A stretch of 64,000 nt of DNA from Hyphomonadaceae bacterium (lineage in GTDB: Bacteria > Pseudomonadota > Alphaproteobacteria > Caulobacterales > Aquidulcibacteraceae), in the NCBI GenBank assembly GCA_009773395.1, contig WRPI01000007.1, forward strand, positions 44,492 through 108,491, read 5' to 3'. Under the pieces are notes generated by a model. The model saw nothing but the letters and a program-made list of their open reading frames with translations, made no database searches and had not been told where the DNA came from. Of this stretch, positions 10,037 to 19,867 are shown one piece after another; position 1 is the first letter of the stretch; every line of letters begins with the position of its first letter. A program made the position numbers and the translations under genes.

Positions 10037-11833
10037 ATGACGAGTTTTACATCCAACCGCCGAATTTTCACCGGGGGGTTTGTTTCCATGGCGGCACTTG
10101 CATGGTCAGCAAAATCAATTGCGCAAAGCCAAAGCCGTGTAGATAATGAATTTGCGCGATTAGTGCGCGATTGGATATCGGGTTCGCTTCGTCTAAGCCC
10201 AGTTTCTTCCACTCAAATCGGTGAACATAGGTTTGATGCACTTCTTGATGATATGAGCGCTGAAGGCCGAATGCGCAACCGAGGCTTCATCTTTTCGATT
10301 CGCGAAAAATTGGATAGAATAGATAAGCAAAAATTATCGCGCGACAACCAAGTTGATTTCGCGATTTTGATGAACGCGTTAATCGGTCAAATCTGGACAA
10401 TGGATGCGTCTGAAGATTGGGCATGGAACCCGCTTTCTTATCAATCCGTCGCAGGTGGTGCGATTTATAATTTAATGGCGCGCGAATTTGCGCCGATAAA
10501 ATCACGCCTTGCCAATGCCACAAGCCGAATGGAAAAAATTCCGACCCTTTTGCGTCAAGCGCGTGAAAATTTGGATCCGCCTAGCGTGCCAGCTCCACAT
10601 GCCGAGACATATTCTGCCCAGAACAAAGGCTTGAAGTCAATTATCGACGAAATGATTACTCCGCACAAACACCATTTACGGGGCGCAAGGCTTGCTCGCC
10701 TTAACGCCGCAATCGCCATATATAATGCAGCAGTTGATGAGCATCAGGTTTGGATTGACACTGTGCTGGTTCCCGCAGCAAAAGCCGATTTTAGAGTGGG
10801 CGCCGAAAAATTTGACCAACAATTGGGCTTCACATTGGTGTCTGATTTGAGTCGCCAAGAAATTCGCGCACGTGCCAATGCCGCGATTATTCGGGTTCGT
10901 GGCCGCATGTATGAAATTGCGGCAAGGGTGCTTGCCAATACTGACAATACGCTGGTTTTGCCCCAAAACCCAAGCGCCGAACAGCAACAAATAGCAATTA
11001 AAGCAGCATTGGATTTGGCAGCCGCCCAAAGACCAACTCCCGATAAATTGGTGGAAACTGCAAGCAATGCCACCGAAGTGGCACGGCAATTTGTTTTGCA
11101 AAAAAACCTCATAACTTTGCCCAGTGGCCCGGTGAAAATAATATTGATGCCCGAGTTTCAACGCGGTTTTGCGGTTGCATATTGTGATAGCCCTGGCCCG
11201 CTCGATAAGGGTCTTGAGACTTTTTATGCGGTGTCGCCAATTCCAGAGGGCTGGAGCGAGGCACAAACCACCTCATTTTTGCGTGAATATAATATGCGTG
11301 GAATTATGGACATCGCGGTCCATGAAGCCATGCCTGGCCATTATGTGCAGCTTTTTCACGCCAATCGCCATAGCTCTATATTACGAGCGATTTTGGGTTC
11401 AGGTTCATTCATTGAAGGTTGGGCGGTTTATGCCGAACAAATGATGGTTGAGGAAGGTTTCAAATCTGATGACCCATTATATGAACTGACCCAGTTGAAA
11501 GTGCAATTGCGCACAATATGCAATTCCATAATTGACCAAGCAATTCACGTTGACGGCATGACGCGCGAAGAAATGATGCTTTTGTTAACGCAAACCGCGT
11601 TCCAAGAAGAACGCGAGGCAGCAGGCAAATGGCGGCGGGCGCAGCTTTCCTTCACCCAACTTTCAACCTATTTTGTCGGGTTTGCCGAACATATGGAAAC
11701 TCGCGAAGCCGTAAAACGTCGCCGAGGTGCAGGGTTTGACTTGAAAACCTATAATGATGAAATTCTAAGCTATGGCTCACCGCCCGGGAAATTTGCGCGC
11801 GCTTTGATTTTGAATGAAGCTATTCCTTCTTAA
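10037..11833 (+). CDS. DUF885 family protein (metallopeptidase-like, secreted)
   Basis: HEAMPGHYVQLFHANRH and GSFIEGWAVYAEQMM motifs; N-terminal signal-like segment. Confidence 0.88.
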   Translation: MTSFTSNRRIFTGGFVSMAALAWSAKSIAQSQSRVDNEFARLVRDWISGSLRLSPVSSTQIGEHRFDALLDDMSAEGRMRNRGFIFSIREKLDRIDKQKLSRDNQVDFAILMNALIGQIWTMDASEDWAWNPLSYQSVAGGAIYNLMAREFAPIKSRLANATSRMEKIPTLLRQARENLDPPSVPAPHAETYSAQNKGLKSIIDEMITPHKHHLRGARLARLNAAIAIYNAAVDEHQVWIDTVLVPAAKADFRVGAEKFDQQLGFTLVSDLSRQEIRARANAAIIRVRGRMYEIAARVLANTDNTLVLPQNPSAEQQQIAIKAALDLAAAQRPTPDKLVETASNATEVARQFVLQKNLITLPSGPVKIILMPEFQRGFAVAYCDSPGPLDKGLETFYAVSPIPEGWSEAQTTSFLREYNMRGIMDIAVHEAMPGHYVQLFHANRHSSILRAILGSGSFIEGWAVYAEQMMVEEGFKSDDPLYELTQLKVQLRTICNSIIDQAIHVDGMTREEMMLLLTQTAFQEEREAAGKWRRAQLSFTQLSTYFVGFAEHMETREAVKRRRGAGFDLKTYNDEILSYGSPPGKFARALILNEAIPS

Positions 11834-12833
11834 GGACTGAACCACGCTCAATCATGCGGTATGGCAAAACCCGTTCTTTTGGGCCATTATTTAATAAAAT
11901 CTCAGCGGCGGCATAGCCCATATCGGTAACTGGTTGGTGAATTGTCGTAAGATGCGGCCAAACTAATTGGCAACCTGGCACATCATCAAAGCCGACAATT
12001 GATACATCTTCGGGCACTTTGAGACCCATGTCGTGCAAATATGCCATTAGGCCAAACGCCATATAGTCATTGGCGGCAAAAATTGCGCTTGGTCTTTTGG
12101 AATGTTCAAAAATTTGCCGCGCGGCCTCGCGGCCCGATTCAAAATAAAAATATCCTTGGCTTATCCAGTTCTGATTTGCATCGATATTGTAGTCTTTGAG
12201 TGCCTTGCAAAATCCTTCAAACCTTAGATGCGAACCGCCATGCTGGGGGTGGCCGCGAATAAAACCGATTTCTTTGTGACCGCGCTCTATCAAGTGTTTT
12301 GTCAAATTATATGCGGCGTCAAATTCGTCCATTCGCACACAAGCTGCGCGCCCTAAATCCTTGCTTGGCGAAATCCGAACATAGGACATGCCAGTTGCTT
12401 CAATAATATCCAAGATTTGCGGCATGTCGCAAAATGGCGGCGAAATAGCGATGCCATCGAGCCGAATGGTCGCCAGCAAATTACTAATCGCTTGGATTAA
12501 ATCTGGGTTTTCACTAGTTTGCGGTTCGCACATCAAATGATATTTGCTTAAGCGGCACCGCGCAATCATCCCAGTTTGCAAATCATGGGCGTAAGTAGAA
12601 TTGATATTGTCGTAAATCAAACCAATTAGGTAAGATTTACCACCCGCCAATGAGCGCGCCAACATGCTCGGATTATAATTTAGCGATTTGGCAGCTTCCT
12701 TTACGCGGTCACGAGTTTGCGCGCGAACATTTGGCTCATCATTCATTACTCGCGACACAGTTTTTATCGAAACCTGCGCAAGCGTTGCAACATCACTTAT
12801 TGTTGCGGTACTTTGTTGTGCGCGGCCTGCCAC
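11820..12833 (-). CDS. LacI-family transcriptional regulator (terminal gene of the Entner-Doudoroff operon)
   Basis: ATISDVATLAQVSIKTVSRVMNDEPNVRAQTRDRV HTH; periplasmic-binding-like domain. Confidence 0.93.
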   Translation of the reverse strand: MAGRAQQSTATISDVATLAQVSIKTVSRVMNDEPNVRAQTRDRVKEAAKSLNYNPSMLARSLAGGKSYLIGLIYDNINSTYAHDLQTGMIARCRLSKYHLMCEPQTSENPDLIQAISNLLATIRLDGIAISPPFCDMPQILDIIEATGMSYVRISPSKDLGRAACVRMDEFDAAYNLTKHLIERGHKEIGFIRGHPQHGGSHLRFEGFCKALKDYNIDANQNWISQGYFYFESGREAARQIFEHSKRPSAIFAANDYMAFGLMAYLHDMGLKVPEDVSIVGFDDVPGCQLVWPHLTTIHQPVTDMGYAAAEILLNNGPKERVLPYRMIERGSVLKKE

Positions 12834-12847
12834 TATGAGCCCCTCGA

Positions 12848-13483
12848 TTAGTTCTTAGGCGCTAATGAATCGACCGCTAGTTTGGATATTCTCGTTATTT
12901 CGTCCCATGCGCCCTCCTCCATTGCTTGGAGCGGGGCAACCCATGAGCCGCCAACACAAAGGACGTTATCCAAAGCCAAAAATGCCGCCGCATTACCGGC
13001 ATCAATGCCACCAGTTGGGCAGAATTTGGCTTGTGGGATTGGGCCGCCAATACCTTTAAGGGCAGCAACACCGCCAGCGGCAACCGCGGGGAAGAATTTC
13101 AAATAATTATAGCCCCATTCAAGTGCTTGCATAACTTCTGAAGCCGTTGCCACGCCTGGCAATAGGCAAATTGCATCTTGTTTGGCCAATACCTCAGTAA
13201 GCCCAGGTGACACCCCGAATTTCGCGCCAGCTTTGGCAGCATTTTCGGCGTCCCGTGGCGTTAATATTGTGCCAGCGCCAACAATTGCTTTTGGGCGTTC
13301 TTTGGCGATAAGTGCGATTGCCTCAAGCGCGCAGGACGTGCGCAATGTGATTTCGAGGGCGTATATCCCGCCTGCCATAAGTGCATCCGCCAATGGCAAT
13401 GCCATTTCAATTGATGGGATGACCATTACTGGCAAAACTGGGCCAGCCTTCATAAAGCTTTCAATAATTGGGTTCTGGGGCAT
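12848..13483 (-). CDS. eda: 2-dehydro-3-deoxy-phosphogluconate (KDPG) aldolase
   Basis: YALEITLRTSCALEAI, VGAGTILT, YNYLKFFPA, FCPTGGID. Confidence 0.93.
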   Translation of the reverse strand: MPQNPIIESFMKAGPVLPVMVIPSIEMALPLADALMAGGIYALEITLRTSCALEAIALIAKERPKAIVGAGTILTPRDAENAAKAGAKFGVSPGLTEVLAKQDAICLLPGVATASEVMQALEWGYNYLKFFPAVAAGGVAALKGIGGPIPQAKFCPTGGIDAGNAAAFLALDNVLCVGGSWVAPLQAMEEGAWDEITRISKLAVDSLAPKN

Positions 13484-13492
13484 ATTAATTTA

Positions 13493-14509
13493 TCAAGCCT
13501 CTAAAATCTGTTTTATTGTCAACACATTGGCCGCACCAATCAGCGCTGCATGGGGGTTGATAATAATTTTCGACGGAATGGCTTTTACCAAATTAGTCAT
13601 TGGCCCTTTGGCTTCCATACGCGCACGAAATCTTTGATGATCAATTTTATCAACGACATGATTGATAATGCCACCCGCGATAAATATCCCCGACAACGCG
13701 CCATGCAAAAGCGCTAAATCACCCGCCACAGATGCCAAAATATCAATGAAGGCATCAATTGTGTGACGACAACCTTGGGCGTCCATGCCGTCAATATCCG
13801 TGATTTGCGCAGGCGTCAGCGCTTTATGTGGCTCGCCTCTAATGTGGCTTATCGATTCGTAAAGATTGACGAGGCCAGGGCCGGACATCAAATGTTCAAT
13901 CGAAACCCTGCCGTATTTTTTGCGTAAATAACGGTAAATTTCGATTTCAAAATCATTGACTGGCGCAAATGTTGCGTGGCCACTTTCAGTTGGTAAACAA
14001 TATGGGCCATAAGCGCCGCCAATTAAAACCGAAGCGCCAAAACCAGTGCCAGCGCCCATAACCGCATATACGTCACTTGCGCCTTTAATTGGTGTGCCAA
14101 TTGGCAAAGTATCGGCGTCTTGCAAATGCGGCAGACAATAAGCAAGACCCGCAAAATCATTGACGAGGCGTGCAATTTTGGCGCCAGTTTGATTGGTTAG
14201 TTCAGCTTCGGTAATTGTCCACGGCAAATTAGTTAGTTCAATTGCGCCATCTTTCACTGGCCCCGCCATTGCCAATACGCAAAAATCAAGCTCGGGTCTG
14301 CCACCAATGCGTTCAAAATATACGCGCAATGCTTCGTAAAAATCCGCAAAATTGGAACATTCAACCGATTGGAAATTGGTTAAAGCAGTTGCGCCATTTT
14401 GCCTTTTCGCAATTGCAAACCGCGCATTCGTGCCACCAATATCGCCGACCAAGCCGATTAGAGGCGCATTATCACTTGTAGAATTTGTGTTCATTTGTTC
14501 CCTCACCAA
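13493..14509 (-). CDS. glk: Glucokinase
   Basis: LVGDIGGTNARFAIA; GTGFGASVLI; TESGHATFAP. Confidence 0.93.
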   Translation of the reverse strand: MVREQMNTNSTSDNAPLIGLVGDIGGTNARFAIAKRQNGATALTNFQSVECSNFADFYEALRVYFERIGGRPELDFCVLAMAGPVKDGAIELTNLPWTITEAELTNQTGAKIARLVNDFAGLAYCLPHLQDADTLPIGTPIKGASDVYAVMGAGTGFGASVLIGGAYGPYCLPTESGHATFAPVNDFEIEIYRYLRKKYGRVSIEHLMSGPGLVNLYESISHIRGEPHKALTPAQITDIDGMDAQGCRHTIDAFIDILASVAGDLALLHGALSGIFIAGGIINHVVDKIDHQRFRARMEAKGPMTNLVKAIPSKIIINPHAALIGAANVLTIKQILEA

Positions 14510-16317
14510 AAAATTGCGCCGCCTTTGTCTGCTGGGCCTGCTCGCCGACGGTTTTGGGCGAATAATTCGCGCCCCATGCCGTCAGCTTCTTTTGGCCGCT
14601 TTGCCTTTTTGCGCGTCATTAATTCTGTTTCATCGCCCAAAAATGCCACTTGACCATTCACGCAATCAACCCGCAGTAAATCACCATTTTGCAGGCGTGA
14701 TAAGATCGGATTGTCGATCGCTTCAGGCGTCAAATGCACAGCCGCCGCGACTTTTCCTGATGCACCCGACATGCGCCCATCAGAAACCAAAGCGATCTTG
14801 CGACCTTCATCGAGGAGGCTTGAAAGTGAAGGCGTTAGTGAGTGAAGTTCAGGCATGCCATTGGCTTTGGGTCCTTGAAAACGCACCACGCAAATAAAAT
14901 CGCCTTCGGGCAGGCTTTTGTTTTTGTAGGCACTCAAGAAATCCGCTTGATCGTCAAAAACCACACATTTGGCTTCAATTATTTGGCAATCAGGTTGCAC
15001 CGCCGAGATTTTGGCGATTCCACGGCCCATATTGCCAGTTAATTCACGCAAACCGCCGTGCGGCGAAAATGGATTACTTGCTGGTCTTAGCACTGCTTCG
15101 TCCATGCTCTCTGCTGGAACTTCACGCCAGTGCAAATGCCCGTCCTGCAACACTGGTTCTTTGGCATAATCTTTGAGGCCCTTACCCCATATAGTCTGCA
15201 CATCGTCATGCAATAGCCCAGCATTGAGTAGTTCACGAATAACGAAGGCCATACCGCCTGCCGCATGGAAATGATTAACGTCAGCCGAACCATTGGGATA
15301 AACCCGCGCCAAAAGCGGCACGATTTGTGAAAGTTTATCAATGTCTTCCCATGTAAGAATTATCCCTGCTGCGCGCGCCATTGCTGGAATGTGCAAAGTC
15401 AAATTAGTCGAACCACCAGTTGCCAAAAGGCCAACAACACCATTGACGAACGCCTTCACAGTTAGAACATCGGCAAGTCTGCGCGGGTTTTTAGAGTTTT
15501 GCGCAGTGGTGGCGGCACGGGTCACGGCGGCATTTGTCAAGGCCTCGCGCAACGGCGTCGAAGGCGGCACAAAAGCTGCGCCTGGCACGTGCAGCCCCAT
15601 CATTTCCATCAACATTTGGTTGGAATTTGCTGTGCCATAAAATGTGCAAGTTCCCGCCGAATGGTAAGATGCCATTTCGGCTTCAAGCAATTTATCGCGC
15701 CCGACTTGACCATTGGCATATTGCATCCGAATCTTCGCTTTTTCAGGATTGGCAAGGCCAGAAGACATTGGTCCCGAGGGGACAAAAATAATCGGCATAT
15801 GGGCGAAACTTAAAGCGCCAATCACCAGCCCTGGAACAATTTTATCGCAAATCCCCAAACACAAAGCAGCATCAAAAGCATCATGGCAAAGCGCAATCGC
15901 TGTGGCTTGGGCAATAACATCACGCGAAAAAAGTGACATTTCCATGCCGGCACGGCCTTGAGTAACGCCATCACACATAGCGGGCACACCGCCTGCTACT
16001 TGGGTAGTTGCGCCATTTTTTCGCGCCATTTCACGCAGTTTTTGTGGGTAATCATGGTAGGGTTGGTGCGCCGACAGCATATCATTATAGGACGTCACAA
16101 TTCCAATATTGGGAACTCTATCAAGCGCGGCTTGCAATTTATCAATTTCCGAAGATGCTGCAACCACATGGGCATAATTGGCGCAGGAAAGCCGTTTGCG
16201 GCGCGGCTCTTTTGAGGCATAGGCCTTGGTGCGTTTCATAAATCGCGACCGCAAGGATTTGCTTCTGGCTTCAATGTTCGCGGTTACTTGTTCTAAAATT
16301 GGGTGGATTTTGTGCAT
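14503..16317 (-). CDS. edd: Phosphogluconate dehydratase
   Basis: IlvD/Edd family: YNDMLSAHQPYHDYPQ, GVPAMCDGVTQGRAGMEMSLFSRDVIA. Start placed at MHKIHPILEQ (ATG 16315-16317); the longer ORF overlaps pgl. Confidence 0.93.
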   Translation of the reverse strand: MHKIHPILEQVTANIEARSKSLRSRFMKRTKAYASKEPRRKRLSCANYAHVVAASSEIDKLQAALDRVPNIGIVTSYNDMLSAHQPYHDYPQKLREMARKNGATTQVAGGVPAMCDGVTQGRAGMEMSLFSRDVIAQATAIALCHDAFDAALCLGICDKIVPGLVIGALSFAHMPIIFVPSGPMSSGLANPEKAKIRMQYANGQVGRDKLLEAEMASYHSAGTCTFYGTANSNQMLMEMMGLHVPGAAFVPPSTPLREALTNAAVTRAATTAQNSKNPRRLADVLTVKAFVNGVVGLLATGGSTNLTLHIPAMARAAGIILTWEDIDKLSQIVPLLARVYPNGSADVNHFHAAGGMAFVIRELLNAGLLHDDVQTIWGKGLKDYAKEPVLQDGHLHWREVPAESMDEAVLRPASNPFSPHGGLRELTGNMGRGIAKISAVQPDCQIIEAKCVVFDDQADFLSAYKNKSLPEGDFICVVRFQGPKANGMPELHSLTPSLSSLLDEGRKIALVSDGRMSGASGKVAAAVHLTPEAIDNPILSRLQNGDLLRVDCVNGQVAFLGDETELMTRKKAKRPKEADGMGRELFAQNRRRAGPADKGGAIFW

Positions 16318-16321
16318 GATT

Positions 16322-17089
16322 CTACGGGGCCCAGACGAAAGATATTGGCGCAGGAGCTTGTGCCAAATACGCGCCAATTGGTGAAATAAAGGGGTCTGTT
16401 TGGTTTGCCATTGCGGTTAGGACATCTAATTTTTCTTGTCCGCTAATATAAAAGACCACTTTTCGGCATTGATTTATTGCGCGCGGTGTAAGCGAAAGAC
16501 GAGCGATTTTTGGTTCAAGCTCGGCAATGTTTAATGGTGCAATTGGCATCACCAAATCTTCGGTCTGATAAATTGTTGCATTTGTTGGGTGGCGCGGAAA
16601 AATCGACGCATAATGGCCATCTGGCCCCATACCCATGAGGGCAAAATCGACTTTGGGAGGCGAACCATTTCCTAATTCCAAAAGTTGTTTTTCAGCAGAT
16701 TTGGCGCTAATTATAGCGTCAGCACAATCGCCAACAAGGCCAATGATTTCTTGCGCATTTGCCCCTCCATGCGAGAATATTTGGCGTAACATGGCTTCAT
16801 TGGAAAATGGGCTTGAAAGCGGAACAAAACGCTCATCGAGGACAATTAGTTTTATTTTCGGCCATTGCAATTCCAATTTAGCCAATGCTTCATACAATGG
16901 TTTGGGAGTGCCACCGCCCGCCGCCAACCAAATTGCTTGACCGCGCGAATTGATTGCTGATTGCAATTCTTTGGCAATCAAATTTGCCAAATATGAACGA
17001 GCATCATTTTGAACTTCAAATGAAATGATTTGGTGGCGATTGCCGATTTTTGTGACTATTGGTTCAGCGAGCATCTCTAATCCAGCCAA
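16322..17089 (-). CDS. pgl: 6-phosphogluconolactonase
   Basis: WLAAGGGTPKPLYEALA; DERFVPLSSPFSNEAMLRQ; MGMGPDGHYASIFP. Confidence 0.92.
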   Translation of the reverse strand: MAGLEMLAEPIVTKIGNRHQIISFEVQNDARSYLANLIAKELQSAINSRGQAIWLAAGGGTPKPLYEALAKLELQWPKIKLIVLDERFVPLSSPFSNEAMLRQIFSHGGANAQEIIGLVGDCADAIISAKSAEKQLLELGNGSPPKVDFALMGMGPDGHYASIFPRHPTNATIYQTEDLVMPIAPLNIAELEPKIARLSLTPRAINQCRKVVFYISGQEKLDVLTAMANQTDPFISPIGAYLAQAPAPISFVWAP

Positions 17090-18561
17090 CTTAAATCACT
17101 GTCACGGTCAAACAAAGTATAGGCATTGACCGGCCCAAAAGTTCCCGCAGGATAGCTATGCGGCTTGGGATAGGACTTTTTCCAACCTTCGGCAATTCCG
17201 TCAACCCATTTCCACGCGGCTTCAACTTCATCACGGCGGACAAAATGCGCATTATTGCCGTGCAGCGCGTCAAGAATTAGACGCTCATACGCAATTCTGC
17301 GCATTGGCGATTTTTTCGAACCTTCGTCAAACGCATGAGCCAAAGACAGGCTCAAGGCCAATGGTTGCAATTGTAGCCCTTCAAAAGTGAGGCCCGGCGA
17401 TTTATTCATGATGGTAAGCGAAATATCTTCTTCGGGCTGCAACCGAATGACCAAACGATTGGCTTCTATTTGATTGCCAAAAATCGAATGTGGAACTGGC
17501 CTAAATTGAATAACAATTTCAGTTTTGCGCGACGGCAAGCACTTGCCAGTGCGAAGATAAAATGGCGTGCCAGCCCAGCGCCAGTTGGCAATTTCGGCCT
17601 TAATAGCAACAAAAGTTTCGGTGTTTGAAGGCGAGCCTTTTTCAAACTCATAGCCTTTGTTGCTTTGACCATCAGCATAGCCAGCGCCATATTGGCCACG
17701 CGCCGTGTTCTTAACAACATTGGAAGCGTCAATTGTCTTAAGCGACTTTAATACTTTGACTTTTTCATCTCGCAATGCATTGGCAGACAGCCCCGCAGGC
17801 GGCTCCATAGCGACCAAGCACACTAGTTGCAGCAAGTGGTTCTGCACCATGTCTTTTAGCGCGCCATAATTATCATAATAATCGAGCCTATCGGCGACAC
17901 CCAAGGATTCGGCGATAGTTATTTGCACGTGATCAATTGAGCGCGAGTTCCACAATGGTTCAAAAACTGTATTGCCAAAGCGCAAAGCCAAAAGGTTTTG
18001 CACGGTTTCTTTGCCCAAATAATGATCTATCCGAAACAAACGAGTTTCATCAAAAACATCTGCCAAAACATCGTTAATTACCACTGACGACGGCAGATCA
18101 TGGCCTAATGGCTTTTCGACAATCAAGCGATTTGGCGCAAGGTTCATAGCCGCTTTCTTGATATGCGCGAGAATCGGCGAAAATAATGATGGCGATGTTG
18201 AGAGGAAAAACACGATATCCAAATCTTGGATTTCGCCCAATTCAGCCTTTAATTTTGCGCCCCATTCGGCGTCGTTGATATCAAGTGACAAATGCGTCAA
18301 ACGCGGAATAAATGTTGCCAGCGCTTTGGTATCAAAACTTTTCCCAAGCCGCGCCACAATGGCATCTGAAACAAAAGTCGCAAAATCTTCGGGCCCCAAT
18401 TTTTCGCGCGAAATGGAAATTATGCGTTGGCTTTTGGCCAAAAAACCATCTTGTTCCAATTTCGCCAGCGATGGCCAAAGCATACGTTTGGCTAAATCAC
18501 CAGTTCCGCCAACTAAAACAAAAACAGGTTGGCGCGCCGATGATTTGGTTTCGATATTCAT
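17077..18561 (-). CDS. zwf: Glucose-6-phosphate 1-dehydrogenase
   Basis: GGTGDLAKRMLWPSL; RIDHYLGKETVQNLLALRFGN. Confidence 0.95.
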   Translation of the reverse strand: MNIETKSSARQPVFVLVGGTGDLAKRMLWPSLAKLEQDGFLAKSQRIISISREKLGPEDFATFVSDAIVARLGKSFDTKALATFIPRLTHLSLDINDAEWGAKLKAELGEIQDLDIVFFLSTSPSLFSPILAHIKKAAMNLAPNRLIVEKPLGHDLPSSVVINDVLADVFDETRLFRIDHYLGKETVQNLLALRFGNTVFEPLWNSRSIDHVQITIAESLGVADRLDYYDNYGALKDMVQNHLLQLVCLVAMEPPAGLSANALRDEKVKVLKSLKTIDASNVVKNTARGQYGAGYADGQSNKGYEFEKGSPSNTETFVAIKAEIANWRWAGTPFYLRTGKCLPSRKTEIVIQFRPVPHSIFGNQIEANRLVIRLQPEEDISLTIMNKSPGLTFEGLQLQPLALSLSLAHAFDEGSKKSPMRRIAYERLILDALHGNNAHFVRRDEVEAAWKWVDGIAEGWKKSYPKPHSYPAGTFGPVNAYTLFDRDSDLSWLD

Positions 18562-18613
18562 TATATTGTAAAGCCTCTATTGGGTTTGCAACAAGCATCA
18601 CATTCCCATATAT

Positions 18614-18636
18614 TATAGTTTGACAGCGCTGTCATA
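18614..18636 (-). promoter_or_regulatory. Putative zwf promoter -10 (TATAAT, 18614-18619) adjoining a LacI-type operator TGACAGCGCTGTCA (18623-18636)
   Basis: Perfect 14-bp palindrome with central CG immediately upstream of a consensus -10 on the minus strand. Confidence 0.6.
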
Positions 18637-18704
18637 AATATTTGGCAAGGCAATGTCAATATGAAATATTGATGTGGTTTGAACCAAATAATTCCTGATT
18701 TATG

Positions 18705-18829
18705 AGCAGCCCGCCTTCGCCAAGGCTTCCGCCGCCGCGCAGCCCGCCTTCGCCAAGGCTTCGTCGGGCACTCTACGCTCTTAGAACCACTCGTGGCTTG
18801 CCACTCGTAGCTCGAAGAGCGTAGAGTGG
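18705..18829. repeat. tRNA-linked palindromic repeat: 14-bp inverted repeat CACTCTACGCTCTT/AAGAGCGTAGAGTG plus two direct copies of AGCCCGCCTTCGCCAAGGCTTC
   Basis: Arms at 18769-18782 and 18815-18828; the second arm overlaps the encoded CCA of tRNA-Val. Confidence 0.8.
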
Positions 18830-18901
18830 TGGGCGCAACAGGGATTGAACCTGTGACCCCTACAATGTCAATGTAGTGCTCTCCCGCTGAGCTATGCGCC
18901 C
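18827..18901 (-). tRNA. tRNA-Val (anticodon GAC)
   Basis: GGGCGCATAGCTCAGCGGGAGAGCACTACATTGACATTGTAGGGGTCACAGGTTCAATCCCTGTTGCGCCCACCA; anticodon loop TTGACAT; encoded CCA. Confidence 0.95.
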
Positions 18902-18981
18902 ATTCAATTGAATGTGGCTGCGGTTTAGCGCATCTTAGCAAATCAATGCAAGTAGGATACACATGATTTGGGGCGATACAA

Positions 18982-19374
18982 ATGACAATTAAACTTACCC
19001 AATTTGCTTATTTAGTGGACGAATATGACCGAGCCATTGATTATTTCACAAACATCTTAGGTTTTGCACTTGTTAGCGATGAGGATGTGGGCGGGGGCAA
19101 GCGCTGGGTTGTGGTTGCGGCTGGCGGCGATGGTGCGAAAATATTGCTGGCGAAGGCCAAGGGCAATCGGCAAAATGATGCAATTGGAGACCAATTCGGG
19201 GGCCGTGTCGGCCTGTTTCTTGAGACCGATAATTTTGAGGAAACCTATTCACGCTTCAAACGAAACGGCGTTAAATTCACCGAGGAGCCGCGCCGTGAAC
19301 CATATGGGATTGTTGCGGTGTTTGAAGATATTTACGGCAACTTTTGGGATTTGATCCACTATGCAAAAAATTGA
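18982..19374 (+). CDS. VOC (glyoxalase/bleomycin-resistance) family protein
   Basis: FAYLVDEYDRAIDYFTNILGF...VAVFEDIYGNFWDLI. Confidence 0.88.
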   Translation: MTIKLTQFAYLVDEYDRAIDYFTNILGFALVSDEDVGGGKRWVVVAAGGDGAKILLAKAKGNRQNDAIGDQFGGRVGLFLETDNFEETYSRFKRNGVKFTEEPRREPYGIVAVFEDIYGNFWDLIHYAKN

Positions 19375-19867
19375 AATATTTGCGGCAGGCCAAAATGATA
19401 TGCCGCAAATCACCGCCATTTATCAAGAAGCCGTGCGAAACGGCACGGCAAGTTGGGAATACGACCCACCAACAATTGAAGAAATGCAAGCAAGGTTTGA
19501 AAACATAATTGCTGGTGGTTTTCCATATATTGCGGCAAAAATTGGCGACAAAATAGTGGGGTTTGCTTATGCAAGCTCTTATAGAACTCGCATTGGTTAT
19601 CGCTTTTGTGTCGAAGACAGTGTTTATGTTGACCCAAATTTTCATGGCCAAGGAGTTGGCTGTCAATTATTGGCGGCCCTAGTCAGCGAATGTTGTGCGC
19701 GCGGTTTTAAGCAAATGATTGCTGTAATCGGCGATTCCCAAAATCAAGCATCGATTCGGCTTCATGAAAAATGCGGATTTGTGATTGCGGGGCAATTAAA
19801 CAAAATTGGCTATAAGTTTGATAAATGGCTTGATAGTATTTTAATGCAACGAGAATTATTTCGGTAA
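19361..19867 (+). CDS. GNAT N-acetyltransferase, phosphinothricin-acetyltransferase-like
   Basis: IYQEAVRNGTASWEYDPP; SVYVDPNFHGQGVGCQLL; SIRLHEKCGF. Confidence 0.88.
   Translation: MQKIEIFAAGQNDMPQITAIYQEAVRNGTASWEYDPPTIEEMQARFENIIAGGFPYIAAKIGDKIVGFAYASSYRTRIGYRFCVEDSVYVDPNFHGQGVGCQLLAALVSECCARGFKQMIAVIGDSQNQASIRLHEKCGFVIAGQLNKIGYKFDKWLDSILMQRELFR

Noticed and set aside
18561-18962. 133-aa minus ORF spanning tRNA-Val and the repeat region
   Set aside because: Translates a tRNA and repeats (WRRRAARRRKPWRRRAA); spurious.
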